The notes under the pieces: model-generated
What the model saw: the letters and a program-made list of their open reading frames with translations, nothing else
The model's database searches: none
What the model was told of the DNA's origin: nothing
NCBI GenBank assembly: GCA_019247195.1
Contig: JAFAPI010000165.1
Coordinates: forward strand, 1 to 43,571
Direction of reading: 5' to 3'
Source: Gammaproteobacteria bacterium
Lineage (GTDB): Bacteria; Pseudomonadota; Gammaproteobacteria; Steroidobacterales; Steroidobacteraceae
Length of the DNA stretch: 43,571 nucleotides
Position numbers and translations under genes: made by a program
In this document: positions 32,107-40,447 of the stretch, in pieces
Numbering within the stretch: position 1 is the first letter of the stretch
Layout: every line of letters begins with the position of its first letter

Positions 32107-34182
32107 GTGGGCGAAGTCCTGTACCGTCTCGAGGGGCACGTCGCCGTGCTCACCCTCTCCAATCCCCCGGTCAACGCGCTCAGCCACCCGGTACGGGCGG
32201 CGCTGCGCTCGGCACTGGAGCGCGCCGCGGCCGATCCCGCGGTGCGCGCGCTCGTGCTCGCGGGCGCGGGCGGCACGTTCGTCGCCGGGGCGGACATCAA
32301 GGAGATCGTCTCGGGGGCAGTGCTCGAGTCACCGATCACCCGCGAGCTGCAGGCGCAGCTCGAGGCCCTGCACAAGCCGGTGGTCGCCGCGCTCGAGGGC
32401 GTCGCGCTCGGCGGCGGTCTGGAGCTCGCGCTCGCCTGTCACTGGCGCATCGCCGGCGCGCACTGTCAGCTTGGCTTGCCGGAAGTGAAGCTCGGGCTCA
32501 TTCCGGGGGCGGGCGGCACCCTGCGCTTTCCGCGCCTGGCCGGCGCGGCGGCGGCGCTCGAGCTTATCCCCACCGGGACCCTGCTCGGCGCGGAGCGCGC
32601 CCTCACCCTCGGCCTGGTGGATGCGATCGCCGATCCGGTGCTGCCGGCCGCGCTGCGCCACGCCGCCGAGGCGGCCGCCGCCGGCTGGCCGCTGCGGCGG
32701 GCGAGTGAGCTCACCACGCGCATCGCCAATACCAGCCCGGAGCTGTTCGCGGAGTTTCGGCGCAAGCTGAAGCTGAAGATGCGCGGCCAGCTGGCTCCCG
32801 GCCGCGCGGTGGATGCGATCGAGGCCGCGTGCCTGGGTGAGAAGGAGGAGGCGCTGCGGCTCGAGCGGCAGTTCTTCCTCGAGTGTCGGGCGAGCCCGCA
32901 GCATCGCGCGCTGGTGCACGTGTTCTTCGCCGAGCGTGAGGCGCGGCGCATACCCGATGTGCCGGCTGAGTTGACAGCGCGGCCCGTGCGCCGCGCCGGT
33001 GTGGTGGGCGCGGGCACGATGGGCAGCGGCATCGCGACCTGCTTCGCCCGCGCCGGCATCCCGGTGGTGCTCCTCGACGCCTCCGCGTCGGCTCTGGCGC
33101 GCGGACTCGAGACGCTGCGGCGCAATCTTGAGTCCGCCGCCGCGCGCGGCACGCTCGCGGCCGGGGAGGTCGCGTCCGCCCTCGAGCGGGTACGCCCCGC
33201 GCACGGCCCCGAGGCGCTCGCCGAGGCCGACCTGATCGTGGAGGCGGTCGTCGAGGATCTGGCGGTGAAGCGCGAGGTATTCGCCCGCGCCGACGCCTGC
33301 GCCGCCCCGCACGCCATCCTCGCGAGCAACACCTCGACGCTCGATATCGATGCGCTGGCGGCGAGCACCCGCCGCCCGCAGCAAGTGCTCGGCCTGCACT
33401 TCTTCAGCCCCGCGCACGTCATGCGGCTGCTGGAGGTGGTGCGCGGAGCACAGACCGCGCCCGCGACGCTCGCCACGGCGATGGCGCTCGGCCGCACCCT
33501 GGGCAAGGTGACGGTGCTGGCCGGCAACTGCGACGGCTTCATCGGCAACCGCATGCTCGGCTACTACGGGCGCGAAGCCGAGTACCTGCTGGAGGAGGGG
33601 GCCACTCCCGCGCAGATCGACCGGGTGATCGAGGCATTCGGCTTCGCGATGGGGCCGCTGGCCGTGCGCGACCTTGCCGGCAACGACGTCGGCTGGGCGA
33701 TTCGGCAGCAGCGGCGCCTGCCGAGCGGCGAGCGCTACTCGCCGATCCTCGAGCGGCTGGTGCAGCAGGGCCGTCTTGGCCAGAAATCCGGCCGCGGCTT
33801 CTACCGCTACGAGGGGCGCGCCCGACAGGAGGATCCGCAGGTGATGGAGCTCATCGAGTCGGTCTCGCGTGAGCTCGGCATCGCGCGCCGCCCGATCCCC
33901 GATGAGGAGATCCTCGATCGACTGCTGCATCCGCTGGTCAACGAGGGCGCGCGGGTGCTGGAAGAGGGCGTCGCCCTGCGCAGCGGCGACATCGATGTCG
34001 TCTACGTGAACGGTTACGGCTTTCCCGCCTGGCGCGGCGGCCCGATGTACTGGGCCGCGCAGCAGGGACTCGAGCGCGTGGTGCGCACAACCGAGGCGCT
34101 GGCGCGCACCCACGGCGCGCGCTGGGGGCCCGCCCCGCTCTTGCTGCGCAGCGCCGCCGGCGGCAAAGGGTGGGCGCTGTGA
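32107..34182 (+). CDS. Bifunctional enoyl-CoA hydratase / 3-hydroxyacyl-CoA dehydrogenase
   Basis: A 691-aa two-domain beta-oxidation enzyme with a GTG start at 32107. The N-terminal crotonase domain (about 1-190) has AGADIKEI for the oxyanion hole, GVALGGGLELALACH, and EVKLGLIPGAGGT with a catalytic Glu. The C-terminal dehydrogenase has the NAD motif VGAGTMGSGIATCFARAG near residue 300, the catalytic His region LGLHFFSPAHVM, and NCDGFIGNRM. It hydrates enoyl-CoA and oxidises the product to 3-ketoacyl-CoA. It is shorter than FadB/FadJ and resembles the approximately 700-aa peroxisomal-type class. No thiolase gene is adjacent. Its stop overlaps the next gene (GTGA). Confidence 0.93.
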   Translation: MGEVLYRLEGHVAVLTLSNPPVNALSHPVRAALRSALERAAADPAVRALVLAGAGGTFVAGADIKEIVSGAVLESPITRELQAQLEALHKPVVAALEGVALGGGLELALACHWRIAGAHCQLGLPEVKLGLIPGAGGTLRFPRLAGAAAALELIPTGTLLGAERALTLGLVDAIADPVLPAALRHAAEAAAAGWPLRRASELTTRIANTSPELFAEFRRKLKLKMRGQLAPGRAVDAIEAACLGEKEEALRLERQFFLECRASPQHRALVHVFFAEREARRIPDVPAELTARPVRRAGVVGAGTMGSGIATCFARAGIPVVLLDASASALARGLETLRRNLESAAARGTLAAGEVASALERVRPAHGPEALAEADLIVEAVVEDLAVKREVFARADACAAPHAILASNTSTLDIDALAASTRRPQQVLGLHFFSPAHVMRLLEVVRGAQTAPATLATAMALGRTLGKVTVLAGNCDGFIGNRMLGYYGREAEYLLEEGATPAQIDRVIEAFGFAMGPLAVRDLAGNDVGWAIRQQRRLPSGERYSPILERLVQQGRLGQKSGRGFYRYEGRARQEDPQVMELIESVSRELGIARRPIPDEEILDRLLHPLVNEGARVLEEGVALRSGDIDVVYVNGYGFPAWRGGPMYWAAQQGLERVVRTTEALARTHGARWGPAPLLLRSAAGGKGWAL

Positions 34183-35930
34183 GGCCCCGCGGGACGGCCT
34201 GGGCCGCGCTGGGCGTCGCCCTGCTCGCCGCGGGCGCGCCTGCGGCGCCGCTGCAGATGCCGTCGCTCCCGGACTCCGTCGCCGCCTGGGCGGGGGGTGC
34301 GCAGCTTTTCGGCGGCCTTGGCGACTATCACCGTGCGGTCACGACCTCCTCGCCAGCGGCGCAGCAGTTCTTCGATCAGGGTATGCGGCTGCTGTGGGCG
34401 TTCAATCACGATGAGTCCACGCGCTCCTTCGCCGCGGCGACGCAGCGCGATCCGCGGTGCGCCGCCTGCTTCTGGGGCGTTGCCCTCACCGTCGGTCCCA
34501 ACTACAACCTGCCCAGTGCCGCCGCGCCCCGTGCCCGGGTGGCGTGGGAGGCGCTGCAGCGCGCGCGGCAGCTCGCGCCGCAGGCAAGCCCCGTCGAACG
34601 CGCGCTGATCGATGCGCTCGCGCACCGCTACCCCACGCCGGACGCCCCGGCGAGTGCGGACCTGGAGACCATCCTGTCTGACTATGCCACGGCGATGGGC
34701 GAGGTCGCGGACCGCTTCGCGGGGGATCTGGACGTGCAGGTACTGACCGCGGAAGCGCAGATGACCGTGCACGCCTGGAAGCTCTGGACGCCCGCCGGCG
34801 AGCCGGTCCCGGGCACCGCCGCCATCGTGGCGCGGCTCGAGTCGGTGCTGCGCCGGGATCCACAGCATCCGGGCGCCAATCACTACTACATCCACGTCAT
34901 GGAGGCCTCGCCGAGGCCGCAGCAGGCGCTCGCCGCGGCCGAGCGGCTGCCGGGGCTCATGCCCGCGGCCGGGCATCTGGAACACATGCCCGCGCACATC
35001 ATGCAGCGGGTGGGCCGCTACGAGTCCGCGGCGGAGGCGAACCGCCGGGGTATCCAGGCCGACCGGGCTTACCTCGCGGCCACGACCGCGCCGGACTATT
35101 ACCCCGCCATGTACTTCGCGCACAACCAGGCCTTCCTGGCCTACTCGGCGGCGATGGAGGGGCGCAAAGCCGAGACCTTGAGCGCGGTGCACGAGCTCGG
35201 GGAGGCGGTTCCGCTGCCGATGCTCCTCGCGATGGGGGACTCCGGCTGGGCCCTCAGTCCGCAATACGCGGCGCTGCTGCGCTTTGGACTGTGGGATGAG
35301 ATGCTGGGTGTGCCGCCACCCCCCGCTGGCGCCCCCGGTCTCACCGCCGGCTATCTCTACGGGCGCGGGGTCGCCCTCGCCGCCCGGGGCAGGGTGAGCG
35401 AGGCGCGCGAGGTCGAGCAGGCACTCACGCAGCTCGGTGAGCGCACTCCCGCCGAGGCGGCGGCCGGCTACAACCGCCTACGGGACGTCATCGACGTCGC
35501 GCGCGGGGTGGTTGCCGCGCGCATCGCTGCGACGGAGCACCGCATGGATGCGGCGGTCGCGGCGCTGCGCACCGCGGTTGCCGCCGAGGACCGCCTCGCC
35601 TACGACGAGCCCGCCGACTGGTTCTTTCCCGTCCGGCAGCTGCTCGGGGCGCAACTGCTCATCGCGCACCGGCCGGCCGCCGCGGCGGCGGTATTTGCAG
35701 AGGACCTGCGGCGCAATCCGGAGAACGGCTGGTCGCTCGAGGGCCTGGTACGCGCCGCCCAGGCCCAGGGGCAGCTGCGCACGGCGGCGCGCTGGGCCGA
35801 GCGGCAGCGGCGCGCCTGGCGGCACGCCGACGTGCGCCTGCCGGGCGCCGCTTACTGGTTCTCCGGCGCGGACAGCGCGGCCTGCGAATGCCAGCACCTG
35901 GCTGCGCTCACAACGGCAGGCGGGTCGTGA
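34179..35930 (+). CDS. Exported TPR-repeat protein with Cys/His motifs
   Basis: A 583-aa protein starting with GTG at 34179, overlapping the previous stop. A signal peptide ends near residue 22 (AAGAPAAP). Helical TPR-like repeats fill the rest (FDQGMRLLWAFNHDESTRSFAAATQRDP, then later AAAVFAEDLRRNPENGW). A CxxC pair lies at 94-97 (CAAC), a His-rich stretch GHLEHMPAHIMQRVG in the middle, and CECQH at about 569-573 near the C-terminus. These could hold a metal or form disulfides in the periplasm. Homologues are common in proteobacteria but I know of no established function. The 3' end overlaps the convergent Lrp gene by 23 bp. Confidence 0.75.
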   Translation: MRPRGTAWAALGVALLAAGAPAAPLQMPSLPDSVAAWAGGAQLFGGLGDYHRAVTTSSPAAQQFFDQGMRLLWAFNHDESTRSFAAATQRDPRCAACFWGVALTVGPNYNLPSAAAPRARVAWEALQRARQLAPQASPVERALIDALAHRYPTPDAPASADLETILSDYATAMGEVADRFAGDLDVQVLTAEAQMTVHAWKLWTPAGEPVPGTAAIVARLESVLRRDPQHPGANHYYIHVMEASPRPQQALAAAERLPGLMPAAGHLEHMPAHIMQRVGRYESAAEANRRGIQADRAYLAATTAPDYYPAMYFAHNQAFLAYSAAMEGRKAETLSAVHELGEAVPLPMLLAMGDSGWALSPQYAALLRFGLWDEMLGVPPPPAGAPGLTAGYLYGRGVALAARGRVSEAREVEQALTQLGERTPAEAAAGYNRLRDVIDVARGVVAARIAATEHRMDAAVAALRTAVAAEDRLAYDEPADWFFPVRQLLGAQLLIAHRPAAAAAVFAEDLRRNPENGWSLEGLVRAAQAQGQLRTAARWAERQRRAWRHADVRLPGAAYWFSGADSAACECQHLAALTTAGGS

Positions 35931-36372
35931 ATTTCTTGGTTCGCAGCACGAAGCTCGTGTTGACGGAGCGGACCGCGCCGAGCTGCAGCAGCTGCGTCGA
36001 GAGGAAATGCTCGTACGCCTCCATGCTCGCGGCGACGATGCGAAGCAGGTAGTCGTTGGTGCCGCTGACCGCGTGGCACTCGAGCACCTCGGGCCGCGCG
36101 CTCACCAGCCGGTCAAACTGCGCCACCGATTGCGGAAGATGGTTCTCCAGCGACACGAGCGCGTAGGCGAGGATCGGCAAGCCGATCGCCGCGCCACGCA
36201 GCAGGGTCGCGTAGCCGGCGATGTAGCCGCGTTGCTCGAGGCGGCGCAGCCGCCGCCAGCAGGGCGCAGGCGACAGCCCCACCCGCTTGGCGAGCTCCTG
36301 GTTCGAGATGCGGGCATCGGCCTGCAGCTCCTCGAGAATGCGCCGGTCGAGCCGGTCGAGAGTCTCGGCCAT
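35908..36372 (-). CDS. Lrp/AsnC-family regulator (BkdR-like position)
   Basis: A 154-aa regulator; start ATG 36372, because an upstream ATG at 36402 adds residues unlike the family and would overlap the operator. The helix-turn-helix region is LDRRILEELQADARISNQELAKRVGLSPAPCWRRLRRLEQRGYI, and the RAM domain includes VLECHAVSGTNDYLLRIVA. It is divergent from the branched-chain 2-oxoacid dehydrogenase operon, the same layout as BkdR in Pseudomonas, which activates bkd genes in response to branched-chain amino acids. The function here is inferred from that layout. Confidence 0.92.
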   Translation of the reverse strand: MAETLDRLDRRILEELQADARISNQELAKRVGLSPAPCWRRLRRLEQRGYIAGYATLLRGAAIGLPILAYALVSLENHLPQSVAQFDRLVSARPEVLECHAVSGTNDYLLRIVAASMEAYEHFLSTQLLQLGAVRSVNTSFVLRTKKFTTRLPL

Positions 36373-36385
36373 GAGCCCTCCATTC

Positions 36386-36440
36386 GGCAATATTATTGCC
36401 AACTATGGCCATTGCCGTGGCACCACGCAAGGAAATTGCC
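36386..36440. promoter_or_regulatory. Cluster of ATTGCC sites between lrp and the bkd operon
   Basis: GGCAATATTATTGCC (36386-36400) is a perfect inverted repeat with 6-bp arms and a 3-base centre, 14 bases upstream of the regulator start. Two further ATTGCC half sites follow at 36411-36416 and 36435-36440. Spaced repeats of this type suit the multimeric binding of Lrp-family proteins. The region is only 113 bases long and lies between the two divergent starts. Confidence 0.5.
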
Positions 36441-36485
36441 CTCCGGCGCGCATAGACTGTGCCGACCAGTGCCGCAGGATGACCG

Positions 36486-38567
36486 ATGTCCGGAATGGCG
36501 GAAGCGCGAACCCGTCGCGCGAAGCACACCCAGGTCGATTGGGAACGCGCCGCCCGGCTTGCCCTGGAGTCGCGCGCCCTCGATGAGCTCGAGGAGACGC
36601 GCCTGCTGCCGGAGCGGCAGATCCTCTATCAGTTCTCCGCGCGCGGCCACGAGCTGGCGCAGGTGCTGCTCGGCCAGCAGCTCACCGACCCGCACGATGC
36701 CGTGGGGGTCTATTACCGCTCGCGGCCGCTGCTGCTCGCCCTCGGGACGCCGCTCGAGGATCTCGCGTCCGGTCCCCTGGCCCGCACGGGGGCCTTCAGC
36801 GGCGGACGTGACATCGGCGTGGTCTTCAACCGGCCCGGGGACGGTGGCGCGAGCGTGCTGCCCGCCTGCGGCGGGGTAGGCGCACAGTACACCCCGAGCG
36901 CCGGCTGGGCGCAGGCGCTGCGCTACCGCCACGAGGTCCTCGGCGATCCAAGCTACGCTCGCTCGATCGCGGTGGCGCACGGGGGCGATGCCTCGACCGC
37001 GACCAATGGCTTCTGGTCGGCACTCAACATCGCGACCACGCTGCGCCTGCCGCTGCTCTTCTACATCGAGGACAACGGATTCGGCATCTCCGTCCCCGCG
37101 CAGCTGCAGACGCCCGGCGGCAACATCGCCGCGAACCTGCGCGCCTTTGGCGGCCTGGCACTCCTCGAGGGTGACGGCACCGAGCCCGACGCCGCGGCGG
37201 CACTGATCGGCGAGGCTGTCGCGCGCGTGCGCAGCGAGCGCGCACCCGTGCTGCTGCGGCTCACCATGCCAAGGCTCTCCGGACACTCCGGCCAGGACAC
37301 CCAGACCTACAAGACACCCGCCCAGGTCCAAGACGAGCAGGCGCGCGACCCCCTGGCGCGCCTGCGCAGTTACCTCGTGCCCGGATTGTGCACTGAAGCG
37401 CGCTGGCAGCAGCTCCGCCGGGCGGCAGAGGCCGCGGTCGGCACCGCGGTTCAGGGCGCGCTCGCCCGTTCGCAACCCGACCCCGCGACCCTGACGGAGC
37501 ATGTGTTCGGATCCCGGCAGCCGCAGCAGCAGGGCGGACTCCTGCCCGAAGGTGTGCACTGGCCCGCACCCGCGGAGACTGCCGCGAGGGCCGGTCCGCG
37601 CATCAACATGCTCACCGCCATCCGGCGCACGCTCGATGTCGAGCTGGCGCGCGAGCCGCGCCTGCTCGTGTTCGGCGAGGACGTGGGGCCCAAGGGTGGA
37701 GTTCACGGCGCGACCCTCGGCCTGCAGGCGAAATACGGTGTGGCGCGGGTCTTCGACACGAGCCTGTCCGAAGAGGGGATCATCGGCCGCGCGGTAGGCA
37801 TGGCGCTCGCCGGGCTGCTGCCGGTCGCGGAGATCCAGTTCCGCAAATACGCAGATCCGGCGGCGGAGCAGCTGAATGACTGCGGTACGCTGCGCTGGCG
37901 CACCGCCAACCGCTTCGCGGCGCCGCTCGTGGTGCGCATGCCCGGCGGCTTCTTCAAGTGCGGCGACCCCTGGCACAGCCAGACCAACGAAGTCGCCTGG
38001 GTACACGGCACCGGCTGGCGGGTGGCGGTGCCCTCGAATGCGGCGGATGCGGCCGGCCTGCTGCGCGCCGCAGTGCGCGGCAACGATCCGGTCATCTTTT
38101 TCGAGCATCGCGCCATGCTCGACGGCGCCTGGGCACGGCGCCCGTATCCGGGCGATGATTACCTGCTGCCTTTTGGGCGCGCGCACCTCGTGCGGGCCGG
38201 CAGCGAGGTGAGCGTCATTACCTGGGGCGCAATGGTCGAGCGTTGCGAGCAGGCGGCGGTCCACTCGCAGATCGACGCCGAAGTGCTCGATCTGCGCACC
38301 CTGTCGCCCTGGGATCAGGAGGCCGTCGTGCGCTCGGTGCAGAAAACGCGCCGCTGTCTCATCGTTCACGAGGACACGCTGACCGGTGGCTTCGGGGCGG
38401 AGATCGCCGCCACGCTTGGGCGCGACTGCTTCTTCAGCCTCGACGCGCCGATTGAGCGGCTCACCATGCCGGACATCCCGAGTCCCCACAGCCCGGTGCT
38501 GCTCGAGGCGGCCGTGCCGAGCGTGGCGCGCATCAGCGCGGCGCTGCGTGCGCTCGCGAGCGTCTGA
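36486..38567 (+). CDS. Branched-chain 2-oxoacid dehydrogenase E1, fused alpha and beta subunits
   Basis: A 693-aa thiamine-diphosphate enzyme that decarboxylates 2-oxoacids such as oxoisovalerate. Residues about 1-330 are E1 alpha, including YQFSARGHELAQVLLG and the cofactor motif from HGGDAST to ATNGFWSALN, with YIEDNGFGISVP. Residues about 370-693 are E1 beta, including VFGEDVGPKGGVHG, DTSLSEEGIIGRAVGMAL and IVHEDTLTGGFGAEIA. Most proteobacteria have the two as separate genes; a class of fused enzymes is known. The motif reads GDA instead of GDG at the magnesium-binding turn. ATG at 36495 is an alternative start. E2 follows directly; no E3 gene is in the window. Confidence 0.92.
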   Translation: MSGMAEARTRRAKHTQVDWERAARLALESRALDELEETRLLPERQILYQFSARGHELAQVLLGQQLTDPHDAVGVYYRSRPLLLALGTPLEDLASGPLARTGAFSGGRDIGVVFNRPGDGGASVLPACGGVGAQYTPSAGWAQALRYRHEVLGDPSYARSIAVAHGGDASTATNGFWSALNIATTLRLPLLFYIEDNGFGISVPAQLQTPGGNIAANLRAFGGLALLEGDGTEPDAAAALIGEAVARVRSERAPVLLRLTMPRLSGHSGQDTQTYKTPAQVQDEQARDPLARLRSYLVPGLCTEARWQQLRRAAEAAVGTAVQGALARSQPDPATLTEHVFGSRQPQQQGGLLPEGVHWPAPAETAARAGPRINMLTAIRRTLDVELAREPRLLVFGEDVGPKGGVHGATLGLQAKYGVARVFDTSLSEEGIIGRAVGMALAGLLPVAEIQFRKYADPAAEQLNDCGTLRWRTANRFAAPLVVRMPGGFFKCGDPWHSQTNEVAWVHGTGWRVAVPSNAADAAGLLRAAVRGNDPVIFFEHRAMLDGAWARRPYPGDDYLLPFGRAHLVRAGSEVSVITWGAMVERCEQAAVHSQIDAEVLDLRTLSPWDQEAVVRSVQKTRRCLIVHEDTLTGGFGAEIAATLGRDCFFSLDAPIERLTMPDIPSPHSPVLLEAAVPSVARISAALRALASV

Positions 38568-38569
38568 CC

Positions 38570-39763
38570 ATGCCGACCATCGACATCATCGCGCCGACGG
38601 AACAGACCGAGGGGACCCGCTCGCAGCTGCTGCGCTGGCTGAAGCGGGAGGGCGAGAGCGTGGAGCACGACGAGCCGCTGGTGGAGCTGGAGACCGACAA
38701 AGTCACGGTCGAAGTCGCCGCGCCGGCAGCGGGCGTGCTGCGCGAGATCTTCAAGCAGGAACAGGAGGAGGTCGCCCCGGGCGAGCGGCTCGGAAGCATC
38801 GAGGCCCGGGCGGCCGATGCGAGGCCGCCACCCGCTCAGGTGGCGCCCGCGCCCGTCGCTGCCCCCGCGCCCGGCCCGAGCGGCAGCCACGCTGCCCTGA
38901 GTCCCGCCGTGCGCCGCCTCCTGGCCGAGCGGGGCCTCACGGCCGCGCAGGTGTCCGGAAGCGGTCCGGGCGGACGTCTTACCGTCGATGACGTGCTGAG
39001 CGCGGCGCGCCCCGCCGCAGCAGCCGCGCCGGTCCGCACGCAGGCTGCGGCGAGCGAGTCGGACCTGCCGGGCCGCCGTATCCCGCATACACCGGTACGC
39101 AAGCGGATCGCCGCGCACATGGTGCAGAGCCTGCTGCACACCGCGCCGCACGTCACGACGCTGTTCGAGGCGGATCTGGGCGCGGTGCTCGAGCACCGCG
39201 ACCGCGAGCGCGAGTCCTTCGCGCGGGAAGGCGTGACGCTCACGCTCACCGCCTATTTCGTGCAGGCCTGTGTGACCGCGCTGCAGGCCGTGCCGGAGGC
39301 CAACAGCCGCTGGAGCGAGGATGAGCTGACGGTGTATGACGTCATGCACATCGGCATCGCGACCGCCGTCGAGGGCACCGGGCTGATCGTGCCGGTGCTG
39401 CGCGATGCCCAGAGCCTCGATCTGCGCGCCACTGCGCGCGCACTGGAGGACCTGACCACGCGCGCGCGGAACGGACGGCTCACCCCGGCCGAAGTGCGCG
39501 GCGGCACCTTCACCCTCTCCAACCACGGGGTCAGCGGCAGCCTGTGGGCCGCGCCCATCATCATCAACCAGCCGCAGTCCGCCATCCTCGGCGTGGGCAA
39601 GCTCGAGCGCCGTCCGGTCGTGCGCGGGGAGGGGGCCGCGGAGTGCGTCGTGGCGCGTCCGCGCTGCTATCTCACCCTGACGCTGGACCATCGCGTGATG
39701 GACGGGCACCGCGCCAACCGCTTCATGAGCACCCTTGTCGAGCGCCTCGAGCACTGGTCCTGA
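38570..39763 (+). CDS. Dihydrolipoamide acyltransferase E2 of the branched-chain complex
   Basis: A 397-aa E2 subunit. A single lipoyl domain at the N-terminus carries the lipoylated K44 in VELETDKVTVEVAAP. A Pro/Ala linker (about 82-106), a peripheral subunit-binding domain (about 109-143, SPAVRRLLAERGL...GPGGRLTVDDVL) and the catalytic acyltransferase domain follow, with DHRVMDG at 373-379 as active site. It moves the acyl group from E1 to CoA. The gene starts two bases after the E1 stop. The convergent phosphatase gene ends 6 bases away. Confidence 0.93.
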   Translation: MPTIDIIAPTEQTEGTRSQLLRWLKREGESVEHDEPLVELETDKVTVEVAAPAAGVLREIFKQEQEEVAPGERLGSIEARAADARPPPAQVAPAPVAAPAPGPSGSHAALSPAVRRLLAERGLTAAQVSGSGPGGRLTVDDVLSAARPAAAAAPVRTQAAASESDLPGRRIPHTPVRKRIAAHMVQSLLHTAPHVTTLFEADLGAVLEHRDRERESFAREGVTLTLTAYFVQACVTALQAVPEANSRWSEDELTVYDVMHIGIATAVEGTGLIVPVLRDAQSLDLRATARALEDLTTRARNGRLTPAEVRGGTFTLSNHGVSGSLWAAPIIINQPQSAILGVGKLERRPVVRGEGAAECVVARPRCYLTLTLDHRVMDGHRANRFMSTLVERLEHWS

Positions 39764-39769
39764 GCGGCG

Positions 39770-40447
39770 CTAACCTGGCGCGAGCCTGACGAGGCTGTCG
39801 ATGAGCGCATCGGGTTGCGCCGTGCGCAAGCCTTCGCCGCCATAGCCGTAGGTGACGCCGACCACGCGGCACCCGGCAGCGCGCGCGGCTTGCACATCGA
39901 GCGCGGAGTCACCGACGTACAGGAGCTCGGCCGGCATGAGGCCGAGCCGTTCGCAGGCGCGCCGCAGCAGGGCGGGGCTCGGCTTGCGCTCGGCGGGCGC
40001 GCCAGGGCTGAGGAGCAGGGCAAAGTGGGCGCGCAGTCCGGCGCGCTGCAGCAGGCTCTCGGCGTAGTCGTCCAGCTTGTTGGTCAGGCAGCACAGGAGG
40101 AGACGGCGCGCCTGCAGCGCGCGCAGGCCGGTCCGCACCCCCGGGTACACCCGACTGCGCTCGAAGAGCTGGGCGGCATAGGCACGGCGGAAATGCTGCC
40201 GTGCCGTGCGGCGTTGTGCGTCCGCGGGTGCGTGGCCGCCGCTGTCCTGCAGCGCGTCATCCATCAGCGCGTCCATCCCACGCCCGATGAACTGCAGGAT
40301 GCGGCTCGCCGGCAGCTCGGGCAGCCCCACCTCGCGCAGCGCCGCGTTGGCCGCGGCGGCGAGGTCCGGGGCGCTGTCGATCAAGGTGCCGTCCAGGTCA
40401 AACCCCACGGCGCGCGCCCCTGCCAGCATCTCTTCCGCAGGGAGCAT
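39770..40447 (-). CDS. gph: Phosphoglycolate phosphatase-like HAD hydrolase
   Basis: A 225-aa haloacid-dehalogenase-superfamily phosphatase. The nucleophile motif is GFDLDGTLIDSAPDLAAAANAAL near residue 13, the Thr motif is CCLTNKL, the Lys is in ERKPSPALL, and motif IV is YVGDSALDVQAARAAG. This pattern fits Gph, which clears 2-phosphoglycolate formed in DNA repair. The ATG at 40447 overlaps the stop of the PaaX-like gene (TGATG), so the two are co-translated. It could act on another small phosphate ester. Confidence 0.87.
   Translation of the reverse strand: MLPAEEMLAGARAVGFDLDGTLIDSAPDLAAAANAALREVGLPELPASRILQFIGRGMDALMDDALQDSGGHAPADAQRRTARQHFRRAYAAQLFERSRVYPGVRTGLRALQARRLLLCCLTNKLDDYAESLLQRAGLRAHFALLLSPGAPAERKPSPALLRRACERLGLMPAELLYVGDSALDVQAARAAGCRVVGVTYGYGGEGLRTAQPDALIDSLVRLAPG

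Noticed and set aside
32329-34113. 594-codon open frame on the minus strand
   Set aside because: It is antisense to the hydratase/dehydrogenase gene, shows no family resemblance, and is expected in GC-rich DNA where the opposite frame rarely has stops.
36393-38489. 698-codon open frame on the minus strand
   Set aside because: It mirrors the fused E1 gene; composition is typical of an antisense shadow and it would run across the lrp operator.
38366-39754. 462-codon open frame on the minus strand
   Set aside because: Antisense to E2, with no recognisable domain; E2 has lipoyl, binding and catalytic motifs in order.
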